Positions 16,093-26,983 of a DNA stretch of 62,209 bases are shown here, piece after piece. The translations under genes were made by a program, and so were the position numbers. Each line of letters opens with the position of its first letter. The first letter of the stretch is position 1. Where the stretch lies: NCBI RefSeq assembly GCF_006539525.1, contig NZ_BJNE01000013.1:1-62209 (forward strand), in the 5' to 3' direction. Source of the DNA: Glutamicibacter nicotianae (GTDB taxonomy: Bacteria > Actinomycetota > Actinomycetes > Actinomycetales > Micrococcaceae). The notes beneath the pieces were generated by a model. That model had not been told where the DNA came from and made no database searches. It saw only the letters and a list, made by a program, of their open reading frames with translations.

Positions 16093-16163
16093 AGCGGGCG
16101 ACGGGAATCGAACCCGCGTATCGAGCTTGGGAAGCTAGCGCTCTACCATTGAGCTACGCCCGC
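16093..16163 (-). tRNA. tRNA-Gly, anticodon CCC
   Basis: Read on the minus strand, the 7-bp acceptor stem is GCGGGCG/CGCCCGC, the D-arm GCTC-AATGGTA-GAGC, the anticodon loop TTCCCAA (anticodon CCC), and the T-arm GCGGG-TTCGATT-CCCGT (outer G-T wobble). The discriminator is T and CCA is not encoded. The anticodon stem CTAGC/GCTCG has one T-C mismatch at positions 28-42; all other stems pair. It reads GGG codons, which are common in high-GC genomes. Confidence 0.93.
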
Positions 16164-16267
16164 AGTGCTCCGAGCGGCCTATTGACGGCCCGGGCATCAA
16201 AAGCATATCCCACGAATCTTGCGCACCGGCAAACGGCACGGGAAATCGTGGCAAAAGTTACGAAATG

Positions 16268-16753
16268 CTATTCCGGACGCTTCTGGTTGAGCAGCTGTTC
16301 ACGCAAAATCGCCACCCCATCAGCGGGGACTTCGAAGCTGAGCTCGTCGCCGGGGTTCACCACGAAGCCGGTGTTCTCCAATGCGCGCACCACGGTGGCG
16401 CCTTGGACCTTCACGCCGTAGGGTGCCATGTCGATGTACGAGGAAGGGATGCGCTCCAGAGTGGTGAAGACCGCTACCACCGCTTCGCCCGAAGGGTTGG
16501 TGAGCATCATCGGCTGGGCGTTCTTGTTCTCGCCGGTGACCTCTTCGCGGGAGAGGAAGTACACCTCTGCACTCATGAACGCGCCGATGACCGAACCGGA
16601 GAGCTCGGGTTTGTTAAGCCCGGCCTGCAGCATCATCTCGAAGTGCGTTTTGGGCTGAGCCCGCTGCTTGTCCATCGGGGTTTCGATGATCGCATCTGGG
16701 CCCTGGGCAGGCTTTTGGTTCTCGTGCGCTTCGGAGGCGTTCTCGTTGCTCAT
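16268..16753 (-). CDS. SseB-family protein
   Basis: The 161-residue protein has a charged, disordered N-terminus and then an SseB N-terminal-type domain (about 30-155), recognisable by segments such as SAEVYFLSREEV, MMLTNPSGEAVVAVFTTLERIP and FVVNPGDELSFEVPADGVAIL. SseB-domain proteins in actinobacteria are cytoplasmic and mostly uncharacterised. ATG 16753 is the only sensible start. It stands alone, divergent from the fumarase gene 111 bases away. Confidence 0.85.
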   Translation of the reverse strand: MSNENASEAHENQKPAQGPDAIIETPMDKQRAQPKTHFEMMLQAGLNKPELSGSVIGAFMSAEVYFLSREEVTGENKNAQPMMLTNPSGEAVVAVFTTLERIPSSYIDMAPYGVKVQGATVVRALENTGFVVNPGDELSFEVPADGVAILREQLLNQKRPE

Positions 16754-16864
16754 GTATTACAGCATGTCGCGATAAACCTTCAGGCGCAAACGGCGAATGC
16801 GGTTAATTCGGGGTAAAGGCCTAAAATGGCAGATGAGCACCCACGATTGAATCAAGGACTGAGC

Positions 16865-18571
<1,707 letters not shown>

Positions 18572-18585
18572 GACTTCGAGCTAGT

Positions 18586-18616
18586 AGGAGCCGCCAGCTG
18601 AAAGTTGGCGGCTCCT
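18586..18616 (+). terminator. Rho-independent terminator after fumarase
   Basis: Arms aggagccgccagc (18586-18598) and gttggcggctcct (18604-18616) pair over 13 bp (one G-T) around a 5-base loop and are followed by TTT. It starts 15 bases after the stop codon. Confidence 0.93.
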
Positions 18617-18698
18617 TTTCCTATTCGGGCCGCTTTGTCCCGTCGCCGGGAACGAGGAACCAGGTCCGGGCTTGGCAGTGAATCCTGCCCCGGGGTGG

Positions 18699-19559
18699 CT
18701 ACTGGGTGAAGCCGAAGCCCCAGTCGCGGTACGGCGGAAGGAAACTCAGGACCAGCAAGTCCTCGTCCACGACAACATCTTCGCCAGCCTTCTGGGATTC
18801 TTCCTTCGGCTTTTCTTGCTTGGCCTTTGCCGGTTCCTTCTCGATGGCAACCTCAGCTTCGCTCTGCTTGGCGCTCTCAAGCGAGTCGGCGAGCATCTGG
18901 TGGTACTCTTCGAAGGTTTCTGCGCCGGAAGCCAGCATCGCTTCGGCATGCTCGGTTCCGATGTAGCGCACATGCCATGGCTCGTACTTGTAGCCGGTGA
19001 TCTCTTCCTTGCCCTGTGGATAGCGGATGACCAGGCCGTACTCCACCGCATGTTCGGCGATCCACAAACCGGCCGGAGTCTGGCCGAACTCTGCCTTCAA
19101 TTCGGCACGGCTGTTGGTGTAGCCCAGGTCTGCGGCCAAACCGAGCTGGTGCTCGCTGGTCCCGGGGCGTGCAGAAATGCGTTCGGCATAGGCAGTGCCG
19201 TATTTGGCTTGGTACTGGTTGAACAGCACCGCCTGGCGCTCGTAGGAACGGTAGGCGCTGAGCAGCTTGATCGAGTGGCCGGCGGCGCGTGCGTCGGCAA
19301 TGAGGGCTTCGACCGCCTTGGCGGCTTCTGGACGCAGGGTCATCGAGCTGCCGGCAACACTCACCAGCTTGCCTGGAACGTAGTCTTCTGGCGAAAGCTT
19401 CGTGCTGGGGTTGATCAGGGCCAGGGGGCTCGATGCCTTCGTCAGCTGCGAGCTCTCCACCGCAGGCAGATCCTCAGCCGGCGCAGCGAATGCGGCGGTG
19501 CCGGAGAGCAGCAGTGCCGAGGCGAGTGCAGTGCCAGTCAGCGCGGAGGCTAGACGCAT
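18699..19559 (-). CDS. D-alanyl-D-alanine carboxypeptidase, VanY/M15B type, secreted
   Basis: The 286-residue protein has a Sec signal (about residues 1-26, ending AFAAPAE) and a zinc peptidase domain of family M15B. Ligands are His137 and Asp144 in SEHQLGLAAD, and His196 with catalytic Glu193 in EPWHVRY. These enzymes remove the terminal D-Ala of peptidoglycan stem peptides. After residue 235 comes a long Lys/Glu-rich, probably disordered tail that ends in a hydrophobic/aromatic PPYRDWGFGFTQ. The frame is open to 19697, but ATG 19559 gives the signal peptide and has AAGGG about 10 bases upstream. Confidence 0.9.
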   Translation of the reverse strand: MRLASALTGTALASALLLSGTAAFAAPAEDLPAVESSQLTKASSPLALINPSTKLSPEDYVPGKLVSVAGSSMTLRPEAAKAVEALIADARAAGHSIKLLSAYRSYERQAVLFNQYQAKYGTAYAERISARPGTSEHQLGLAADLGYTNSRAELKAEFGQTPAGLWIAEHAVEYGLVIRYPQGKEEITGYKYEPWHVRYIGTEHAEAMLASGAETFEEYHQMLADSLESAKQSEAEVAIEKEPAKAKQEKPKEESQKAGEDVVVDEDLLVLSFLPPYRDWGFGFTQ

Positions 19560-19635
19560 CTTGAATAAACCCTTGTGTTGCGGAGCGATGATGGGAAAAC
19601 CCAACATAACGATAGCTGGAAACACTGGGTATTTG

Positions 19636-19692
19636 GTGAGAAATCCGCCACCAGCGGGTGAACAGGAGGCGCCTGCGGGAATCGACTCACCG
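19636..19692 (-). promoter_or_regulatory. Unassigned structured stretch in the leader of the VanY gene
   Basis: The divergent spacer between the VanY gene and dcd (19560-19748) contains ggtgag (19636-19641) facing ctcacc (19687-19692), with tccgc / gcggga complementarity inside. This is an RNA-folding candidate on either strand. I looked for the c-di-AMP (ydaO) riboswitch that often precedes actinobacterial wall hydrolases and did not find its conserved core, so the role is unknown. Confidence 0.3.
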
Positions 19693-19748
19693 TACATATT
19701 TGGCCCAATAGTTCGGCTGCCGGGGAAAGTCAGGATAAATTTATATCC

Positions 19749-20330
19749 GTGTTGTATTCAGATGGTGATATTCGTCGTGAAATAGCGTCAGGTGAGATCG
19801 GGCTGGAGCCCTTCGAGCCGGCGATGGTCCAGCCCGCGTCCGTGGATGTTCGACTTGACCGGTTCTTCCGGCTTTTCGACAACCACAAGTATGCGCACAT
19901 CGACCCTTCTGTGGAGCAAGACGAGCTCACCCGCCTGGTCGAGGTCGACCCCGATGAGCCATTCATCCTGCACCCGGGCGAATTCGTGCTCGGCTCGACC
20001 TATGAAGTGGTGACCTTGGGCCACGGCGTGGCGGCCCGTCTGGAGGGCAAGAGCTCCCTGGGACGGCTCGGACTGCTAACCCACTCCACCGCAGGCTTCA
20101 TCGATCCGGGCTTCTCCGGCCACGTCACCTTGGAACTGTCCAACATGGCAACCCTGCCCATCAAGCTGTGGCCCGGTTCGAAGATCGGCCAGCTGTGCTT
20201 CTTCAAGCTGACCTCGGACACCGAGCACCCTTATGGTTCCGGCCCCTACGGCAACCGCTACCAGGGCCAGCGCGGCCCAACGGCTTCACGCAGCCACCTG
20301 AACTTTCACCGGACGAGCATCGAGAACTAG
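19749..20330 (+). CDS. dcd: dCTP deaminase (probably bifunctional, also dUTPase)
   Basis: The 193-residue enzyme makes dUTP/dUMP from dCTP for thymidylate synthesis. It shows the family core [19 protein letters not shown] (99-117 region), [15 protein letters not shown] (118-132, catalytic Glu129) and YQGQRGPT near the C-terminus. The sequence is very close to that recalled for Mycobacterium tuberculosis Dcd, a bifunctional dCTP deaminase/dUTPase, including Ala115 in HSTAG. The start taken is GTG 19749 (next codon TTG is an alternative); AGGA at 19732-19735 is rather far upstream (13 bases). Confidence 0.93.
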   Translation: MLYSDGDIRREIASGEIGLEPFEPAMVQPASVDVRLDRFFRLFDNHKYAHIDPSVEQDELTRLVEVDPDEPFILHPGEFVLGSTYEVVTLGHGVAARLEGKSSLGRLGLLTHSTAGFIDPGFSGHVTLELSNMATLPIKLWPGSKIGQLCFFKLTSDTEHPYGSGPYGNRYQGQRGPTASRSHLNFHRTSIEN

Positions 20331-20352
20331 CGGCAGCACGCCTGGTCCTCTC

Positions 20353-20400
20353 GCAAACGGCGCTGGCTCCCAACGATTGTTGGGAGCCAGCGCCGTTTGC
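20353..20400. terminator. Bidirectional terminator between dcd and the MFS gene
   Basis: Arms 20353-20374 and 20379-20400 form a perfect 22-bp stem (starting gcaaacggcg, ending cgccgtttgc) with a 4-base loop, between two convergent genes. The outer AAA/TTT tracts serve both directions. Confidence 0.9.
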
Positions 20401-20412
20401 ACTCGGGTTCGC

Positions 20413-21732
20413 TCAGGAGGCCTTCTTCGGCGCGCGGATCGGCAGGAGCAGCAGCAGGCCGAGAGCCAGGACCACCAGGATGCCCAGGATGCCGTAGCGC
20501 TGAGCTTCACCGGATGCCACCAGCGGGGTGGCGATGGCGATGGCCCCGGCGAACAGCGCAGGTGCCAGGAAGGACACAGCGCGGCCGGTCGTCGCGTACA
20601 AGCCGAAGAGTTCCCCTTCGCGCCCTTCGGGAATCAAGCGCGAGAGATAGGAACGTGAAGCTGCCTGTGCCGGTCCGACGAACAGGCACAGCAGCAGGCC
20701 GAAGATCCAGAACCCCGTGGCTTCGGGCGAGAAGAAGACGCCGGCACCGGCTACCAGCAGGCCGATGAGCGAACCGACAATGACAGCCTTCGGTCCCGCC
20801 CAGTCATCGACTCGGCCGCCAAGCACGGCACCCAGGGCGGCAACCACGTTGCCGACGATCGCGAAGATGATCACTTCGGTCAATTCGAAACCGAAGGTGC
20901 CGGCGGCAATGACCCCGCCGAAGGTGAAGATCGCTGCCAGCCCGTCGCGGAAGACGGCCGACGAGCACAAGAAGAACAGCAGGTTGCGGTCGCTGCGCCA
21001 CAGTTCCTTGATGTTGTTGAACAGCACCTTGTAGGTCTGAACCAGCGGGATCTTCTTCGACGTGCTCGGCGGTGCTTCAGGGATCACGAAGAACAGCGGC
21101 AGCGCGAAGAGCAGGCACCATGCGGCCGAGAATATTGCCACCCAGCGCAGGTTCAGGGATTCATCGGTATTGGCACCCGGCCATTCCACAATGGGCTGCA
21201 CGAACAGGAAGAGCACCAAGGCGAGGGCAAGGATGCCGCCGACATAGCCCATGCCCCAGCCGAAGCCGGAGACCTTGCCGACCGTTGCCTTGGTGGAAAT
21301 CTGGTTCAGCACCGCGTTGTAGTTCACGCCGGCGAATTCGCCGACGACAGACATGCCCGCGATGAGAATAGCGCCGAACCAGAGGTAGGAAGGGTCGGGG
21401 TAGACGAAGAAGCAGGCCGCGCAGATCACCACGAGAATCAGCGTGTTGACCACGATCCACAGCTTGCGCCGTCCGGCAACATCGGCCCGGAGCCCGGTGA
21501 CTGGCACCAGCAGGGCGATGGCCAAGCCGCCGACGGCCAGTGCCTGCGAGAGCACCAATGAAGCATGATCGGTATCGCCAAAAAGCTCGCTGGTCAGATA
21601 GACGGTGAAGACGAAGGTAATCATTACCGCGTTGATCGCCGCTTGGCCCCAGTCCCAGCTGGCCCAGGCCCATGTGTACCTATTAAGCCACTTTTCGCGA
21701 ATCGCTGACGGTTCGACCTGATTGATTCCCAT
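20413..21732 (-). CDS. MFS transporter, UMF1/Atg22-like
   Basis: The 439-residue protein has about 12 transmembrane helices. The N-terminal WAWASWDWGQAAINAVMITFVFTVYL (about 22-47), the loop VTGLRADVAGRRK and the C-terminal SRSYLSRLIPEGREGELFGLYATTGRAVSFLAP are hallmarks of the UMF1 (Atg22-like) group. The eukaryotic relative exports amino acids from the vacuole; bacterial members are largely uncharacterised. The start is ATG 21732. The 226 bases between this gene and mrpA (21733-21958) are AT-rich and must hold divergent promoters; I see no other feature in them. Confidence 0.88.
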   Translation of the reverse strand: MGINQVEPSAIREKWLNRYTWAWASWDWGQAAINAVMITFVFTVYLTSELFGDTDHASLVLSQALAVGGLAIALLVPVTGLRADVAGRRKLWIVVNTLILVVICAACFFVYPDPSYLWFGAILIAGMSVVGEFAGVNYNAVLNQISTKATVGKVSGFGWGMGYVGGILALALVLFLFVQPIVEWPGANTDESLNLRWVAIFSAAWCLLFALPLFFVIPEAPPSTSKKIPLVQTYKVLFNNIKELWRSDRNLLFFLCSSAVFRDGLAAIFTFGGVIAAGTFGFELTEVIIFAIVGNVVAALGAVLGGRVDDWAGPKAVIVGSLIGLLVAGAGVFFSPEATGFWIFGLLLCLFVGPAQAASRSYLSRLIPEGREGELFGLYATTGRAVSFLAPALFAGAIAIATPLVASGEAQRYGILGILVVLALGLLLLLPIRAPKKAS

Positions 21733-21958
21733 GCTCGCATCGTACCGGCAACTGGTAATCAGGAAATGAATAGGAACGAATTTTTAGAGAAAATCGAGCG
21801 ATTCAGAAAATCAGCTGGTTGCGGAAAACGCGGGGAATATTCCTTAAACGACACATTCCTGCAATGGAAGGCAGCTGCTGGCTGATAAAATTACAGATGC
21901 AGACGCTTTTTGCGGCGTTCTGGATACTCTGCCCACCACCAGCCGACAGAGGAAATGC

Positions 21959-24928
21959 GTGCTAATAATTCTCACTGCGCTGTTTGTGACCGCTCTTTCA
22001 TGCCCACTGATATTCAGGGCCCTGAAGCGTAACGGTTTCTACGTTGTGGCGGTCGTTCCTGCAGTGGGATTCATTTGGTTGCTGACCCGCATGCCTGCGG
22101 TGCTTTCCGCTGACAATTCACTGGCCAATGGTGCGCCGAATGCGCCGCCATCAGTTCAGATGGAATGGATTCCCGGGCTGAACATCGCCCTGAATTTCCG
22201 CATGGATTCCTTGGCCGCGACAATCCTGCTGCTGATCCTGGGCGTGGGCGCGCTGGTGCTGTTCTATTGCGCCCGCTACTTCAAGAATGATGATCCGCAG
22301 ATCGGCGGCTTCGCGGCGAAGATGGTAGCTTTCGCCGGGGCCATGACCGGCCTGGTGACGGCAGATGACATCATCATCATGTTCATTTTCTGGGAAATCA
22401 CGAGTGTCCTTTCCTACTTGCTGATCGGTTTCAGCCAGGCCCTGATCACCGCGCGCCGTTCGGCCATGAACGCGCTGATCATCACGACCCTCGGCGGTCT
22501 GGTGATGCTCGCCGGCATCCTGATGCTCGGCGCGGCGGCCGGCAGCTACCAGCTGTCGGAAATCCTGGCGTCGGCCGATGCGCTGGTGGCGATGGGGACC
22601 TTCACCGATGTCGCGGTGGCACTGATCATCGTTGGGGCGATCTCCAAGTCGGCCCTGGTGCCCTTCCACTTCTGGCTGCCCGGTGCCATGGCGGCCCCGA
22701 CTCCGGTCTCCGCGTACCTGCACGCGGCGGCCATGGTCAAGGCCGGCGTCTACCTGATCGCCCGCCTGGCCCCCGGCTTTGCCGAGACCGCGCTGTGGGC
22801 ACCCATGACCGTCGGCATCGGCATTCTGACCATGCTCATCGGGGGATACCGGGCGCTCAAGCAATACGACCTCAAGCTGATCCTCGCGTTCGGCACGGTC
22901 TCGCAACTGGGCTTCATCATCGCGGTCTTCGGCTTCGGCACCCACGAAGCCGCCTTCGCGGCACTGGCCATGACGCTGGCGCACGGCCTGTTCAAGGCGA
23001 CGCTGTTCTTGAGCGTGGGCATCATCGACCACAACACCGGTACGCGTGATATCCGCAAGCTCACCGGTTTGGGCCGGGTCATGCCGATCCTGGCCACGAC
23101 CACCGGCATTGCCGCCGCCTCCATGGCCGGCGTGCCGCTGCTGTTCGGCTTTGTCGCCAAGGAGGCTGTCTACGAGGCGGCCCTGCACCTGGATACCGGG
23201 TGGTCGCTCGCGGCACTCATCGGCATCCTGCTAGGCGCAGCGCTGACCATGGCCTATTCGCTGCGCTTCTTCTTCGGAGCGTTTGGCGTGAAGAAAAAGA
23301 AGCTGCCCGCGCTGCAGTGCAAGGCCCCGACGCTGATCTTCCTGGCCCCCTTGCTGGTTCTTTCGGCGGCGACGCTGTTCCTCGGCCTCTACCCGCAGCT
23401 GGTGGAGCCGTTGGCCATCCACTGGTCGGCCGCGCAGGGCGGCCCTGGCAAGATGCACCTGCTGCCCTTCGCCGGCTTCAACGCGGCCCTCGGGCTGAGT
23501 GCCATTTCCGTGGGCCTGGGCCTGTGCTTCTTCTGGCTGCGCCACCGCACCGACACCGGCGCCCCGCTGCGCCGGATGATCACCTCAGCCGAGGAGATCT
23601 ACCGCATGTCGGTGAACGTGCTGGACAAGGCGGCCATTTGGATCACCGGCCGCACCCAGCGCGGTTCGCTGTCCTTCTACCTGGGCGTCATCCTGGTCGT
23701 GGTGCTGGTGATTCCGCTGGCCATCGCGCTGACCGTCTACACCCCGTGGCCGACGAACTGGATCATTGCCGACCACCCGGCGCAGCTGCTGATCGGTGCG
23801 GTGATCATCGCCGGTGCGGTGGTTGCCATTACCGCGCCGAAGCGCTTCATGGCGGTGCTGATGGTTTCGGTAACCGGCTACGGCATGGTCGCGATCTTCG
23901 CCCTGCAAGGTGCCCCCGACCTGGCACTGACCCAGCTGCTGGTGGAGACCATCGTGCTGGTCTCGTTCGTGCTCGCCCTGCGCGCCTTGCCCAAGCGGCT
24001 GTGGGTCGGGCTGACCAAGATCAAGTGGGGCCGGGCGATCTTGGCGATCTCCCTGGCCTTGATGGTCGTCTACATCGCCATCGCGATGATGGCCGCGCGC
24101 ACCGAGGCACGCATTTCCCTGGCTTGGCCCGATCTGGCCTACTACGACGGATTCGGCAAGAACATCGTCAACGTGGCCCTGGTGGATATGCGCGTGTGGG
24201 ATACCTTCGGCGAAATTACCGTGCTGTCGGCGGCAGCCACCGGTGTGGCGTCGCTGATCTTCGCCGGACGAAGCTTCGGCAACCGGGTACGCGCCCACCA
24301 CGTGGCCCCGGGCAGCATCGATGCAGGATCCGAAGCCATCGGCACGAAGGACTCGAAGGAAACCGAGCTGCGCATCGCGCGGCGTTTCGCTTCCAGCTCC
24401 AACCAGGATTGGCTGATGGCCGGCAACACGCTGGTCGCTGAACGCCGCTCGATCATTTTCGAAGTGGTCACCCGGCTGATGTTCCACACCGTGCTGATCA
24501 TGTCGGTGTACACGCTGCTGACCGGTCACAACACCCCGGGCGGCGGCTTTGCGGGCGGGCTGATTGCGGGCTTGGCGCTGACCATCCGCTACCTGGCCGG
24601 AGGCCGCGTGGAACTGTCCGAGTCAATGCGCATCGCTCCGGGCATGCTGATTGGCGGCGGCATTGCGCTGGCCGGCCTGGCCGGCATCGTGCCGCTGCTG
24701 CTGGGCGATGGAATCTTCACCACTTATGCCCTGGAATTCTGGTTCTTCGGCGAGCACAAGTTCGTTTCCTCAACGATTTTCGATATTGGAGTGTATCTGG
24801 TGGTCCTTGGCCTCGTGCAGGATGTGCTGCGTTCCCTGGGCAGCGAAATCGATTCGCTGTCCGAAGGCCGCAGCCCGGTGGACCGCCACGATGAAATCCA
24901 GTCATCACGGACAGGAGTTGGCCGATGA
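21959..24928 (+). CDS. mrpA: Na+/H+ antiporter subunit A, with fused MrpB part
   Basis: The 989-residue membrane protein is the large subunit of a Mrp cation/proton antiporter. Residues 1 to about 500 form the NuoL-like core with motifs such as FIFWEITSVLSYLLIG and FHFWLPGAMAAPTPVSAYLHAAAMVKAG (about 238-265). The region about 580-760 is the MrpA C-terminal/DUF4040 part, and about 830-960 (GHNTPGGGFAGGLIAGLAL and following) is the MrpB domain, fused in frame as in other actinobacteria. The start is GTG 21959 with GAGGAAA 8 bases upstream. The stop overlaps mrpC by the ATGA tetranucleotide. The complex exchanges Na+ for H+ for pH and salt balance. Confidence 0.95.
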   Translation: MLIILTALFVTALSCPLIFRALKRNGFYVVAVVPAVGFIWLLTRMPAVLSADNSLANGAPNAPPSVQMEWIPGLNIALNFRMDSLAATILLLILGVGALVLFYCARYFKNDDPQIGGFAAKMVAFAGAMTGLVTADDIIIMFIFWEITSVLSYLLIGFSQALITARRSAMNALIITTLGGLVMLAGILMLGAAAGSYQLSEILASADALVAMGTFTDVAVALIIVGAISKSALVPFHFWLPGAMAAPTPVSAYLHAAAMVKAGVYLIARLAPGFAETALWAPMTVGIGILTMLIGGYRALKQYDLKLILAFGTVSQLGFIIAVFGFGTHEAAFAALAMTLAHGLFKATLFLSVGIIDHNTGTRDIRKLTGLGRVMPILATTTGIAAASMAGVPLLFGFVAKEAVYEAALHLDTGWSLAALIGILLGAALTMAYSLRFFFGAFGVKKKKLPALQCKAPTLIFLAPLLVLSAATLFLGLYPQLVEPLAIHWSAAQGGPGKMHLLPFAGFNAALGLSAISVGLGLCFFWLRHRTDTGAPLRRMITSAEEIYRMSVNVLDKAAIWITGRTQRGSLSFYLGVILVVVLVIPLAIALTVYTPWPTNWIIADHPAQLLIGAVIIAGAVVAITAPKRFMAVLMVSVTGYGMVAIFALQGAPDLALTQLLVETIVLVSFVLALRALPKRLWVGLTKIKWGRAILAISLALMVVYIAIAMMAARTEARISLAWPDLAYYDGFGKNIVNVALVDMRVWDTFGEITVLSAAATGVASLIFAGRSFGNRVRAHHVAPGSIDAGSEAIGTKDSKETELRIARRFASSSNQDWLMAGNTLVAERRSIIFEVVTRLMFHTVLIMSVYTLLTGHNTPGGGFAGGLIAGLALTIRYLAGGRVELSESMRIAPGMLIGGGIALAGLAGIVPLLLGDGIFTTYALEFWFFGEHKFVSSTIFDIGVYLVVLGLVQDVLRSLGSEIDSLSEGRSPVDRHDEIQSSRTGVGR

Positions 24929-25374
24929 GCGTGAATATCACCTTCCTCGTCGTCACCGGCGTGCTGCTGGCCGCCGGCTTCTACCTGGTGCTCGAACGCA
25001 CCCTGACCCGTGTGCTGCTGGGCATCATGCTGCTGGGCAACGGCATCAACCTGCTGCTCCTCACCAGTGGCGGCCGCAAGGGAGCCGCACCGCTGTTCAA
25101 CCCCGAGGTGCCCGCGGACGAGTATTCCGATCCGCTGCCGCAGGCGCTGATCCTCACAGCGATCGTGATCACCTTCGCAGTGACCGCGTTCCTGCTCGCG
25201 ATGATCTACCGGTCCTGGACCTTGACCAGCGCCGATGAGCTCACCGATGACACCGAAGATATCAAGGTGTCCCAGAAGACCGCCTACGACGAGGAAGAGG
25301 ACTCGCCGGTGGCTGAGGACACGACCGAATTCGTCGATGAAGAAGGCCGCCCAGTGCGCGAGGGGGAAGAGTGA
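24925..25374 (+). CDS. mrpC: Na+/H+ antiporter subunit C
   Basis: The 149-residue protein is a NuoK-like subunit with three transmembrane helices in the first 100 residues; LLGIMLLGNGINLLLL and DPLPQALILTAIVITFAVTA are characteristic. An acidic tail of about 45 residues (TDDTEDIK... to EGEE) extends beyond the usual MrpC length of about 110. It starts inside the mrpA stop (ATGA) and its own stop overlaps the mrpD GTG, so A, C and D are translated as a chain. Confidence 0.94.
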   Translation: MSVNITFLVVTGVLLAAGFYLVLERTLTRVLLGIMLLGNGINLLLLTSGGRKGAAPLFNPEVPADEYSDPLPQALILTAIVITFAVTAFLLAMIYRSWTLTSADELTDDTEDIKVSQKTAYDEEEDSPVAEDTTEFVDEEGRPVREGEE

Positions 25375-26972
25375 ATTTCCTGGATCTAGCCCCGTTGGCT
25401 GTGGTGCTGCCGATCTTCGGCGCCGGTGCCGCGTTCCTGGCCCGCCGCCAGGTCCGCATGCAGCGCCTGATCACTATCGGCATCCTCACCCTGACCCTGG
25501 TGCTCGAAGCCGGGATGCTCGCCGCCGTGTGGGGCGGGGAAAGCTACGCCATCCACATTGGCGGGTGGGACTCGCCTTTCGGCATCGCGCTGATGGTCGA
25601 CGGGTTCAGCTCGTTCATGCTGCTGGTCTCCACGGTTGTTTCGCTCGCCGTGCTGCTCTTCGCCACCAGCCAGGGCCTGGCCGATGGGGATGAGCCCGGA
25701 CCGGTGTCGATTTTCCATCCGGCCTACCTGATCCTGCTCGCCGGCGTGTCCAACGCCTTCCTGGCAGCCGACCTCTTTAACCTGTATGTCGGATTCGAAA
25801 TCCTGCTCACCGCCAGCTATGTGCTGCTGACTCTGGGCGGCACCGCTGAACGCATCCGCGCCGGCACCACCTATGTGGTGGTATCGGTGGTCTCCTCGGT
25901 GATCTTCCTGATGGCCATCGCGATGATCTACGCGGCCACCGGCACGGTGAACATGGCAGACCTCGCGGTGAAGCTGCCTGAATTGGGCCAGGGCCCGCAG
26001 CTGATCCTGCATGTGCTGCTGCTGATCGCCTTCGGCATCAAGGCCGCGGTCTTCCCGCTGTCGCTGTGGCTTCCGGACTCCTACCCGACCGCGCCGGCAC
26101 CGGTCACCGCTGTGTTCGCCGGGCTGCTGACCAAGGTGGGCGTCTACGCGATCGTCCGCACCGAAACCCTGCTCTTCCCGGGCGGCTCGGTCAACGCCGG
26201 CCTGCTGGTGGTGTCCGCGCTGACCATGGTCATCGGCATCCTCGGTGCGCTGGCGCAGACGGACTTCAAGCGCATGCTCTCCTTCACGCTGACCAGCCAC
26301 ATCGGCTATCTGATCTTCGGCGTGGCAGTGGGCGGGCCGCTGGCCATCGCCGCGACCATCTACTATGTCGGCCACCACATCATCGTGCAGACCTCGCTGT
26401 TCATGGTGGCGGGCCTGATCGAACGCCGTGCCGGCAGCTCTAATGTCACCCGGCTCGGTTCGCTGGCCAAGCTGTCCCCGGCGCTCTCCCTGCTCTTCTT
26501 CATCCCGGCCATCAACCTGGGCGGCATCCCGCCATTCTCCGGGTTCCTGGGCAAGTTCGGGCTGCTGCATGCTGCCGCGCAGCACGCCGACCCGCTGACC
26601 TGGGTAGTGATCGGAGCCGGGCTGCTGACCAGCCTGCTGACCCTGCTGACGATCATCCGCGTGTGGGCCCGCGTGTTCTGGCGCCGTGCCGCCGATGCCG
26701 AGGTGCCCAACCAGGAGCTGGTGGCCGAAGCGACGCAGGTCGCCGACGAGACGCTGGCCGGCGGTGCGCAGAACCCGCGCCTGGGCTTGAAGCTGGCCAA
26801 GCAGCTGGAAGCCGACTCCTTGCCCTGGGGCATGCGCTATGCCACCGGTTCGCTGGTGCTGGCGGGCATCGCCCTGACCGTCTTTGCCGGGCCGATCTTC
26901 GAATTCTGCGAGCGGGTGGCCGCTGAGCTGATCGCCCGCGAACCATATATCAGCTCGATCTTGCCATTCTGA
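25371..26972 (+). CDS. mrpD: Na+/H+ antiporter subunit D
   Basis: The 533-residue protein is the second NuoN-like ion-translocating subunit. Typical segments are ADLFNLYVGFEILLTASYVLLT (about 125-146), FGIKAAVFPLSLWLPDSYPTAPAPVTAVFAGLLTKVG (about 222-258) and the internal His/Lys helices. A charged stretch (about 435-480) precedes the last helix. The start is GTG 25371, overlapping the mrpC stop (GTGA). Confidence 0.95.
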   Translation: MNFLDLAPLAVVLPIFGAGAAFLARRQVRMQRLITIGILTLTLVLEAGMLAAVWGGESYAIHIGGWDSPFGIALMVDGFSSFMLLVSTVVSLAVLLFATSQGLADGDEPGPVSIFHPAYLILLAGVSNAFLAADLFNLYVGFEILLTASYVLLTLGGTAERIRAGTTYVVVSVVSSVIFLMAIAMIYAATGTVNMADLAVKLPELGQGPQLILHVLLLIAFGIKAAVFPLSLWLPDSYPTAPAPVTAVFAGLLTKVGVYAIVRTETLLFPGGSVNAGLLVVSALTMVIGILGALAQTDFKRMLSFTLTSHIGYLIFGVAVGGPLAIAATIYYVGHHIIVQTSLFMVAGLIERRAGSSNVTRLGSLAKLSPALSLLFFIPAINLGGIPPFSGFLGKFGLLHAAAQHADPLTWVVIGAGLLTSLLTLLTIIRVWARVFWRRAADAEVPNQELVAEATQVADETLAGGAQNPRLGLKLAKQLEADSLPWGMRYATGSLVLAGIALTVFAGPIFEFCERVAAELIAREPYISSILPF

Positions 26973-26983
26973 TTGGAGGGATG

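Noticed and set aside
19560-19748. c-di-AMP (ydaO) riboswitch before the VanY gene
   Set aside because: The conserved core sequences of that class were not found; only generic complementarity is present.
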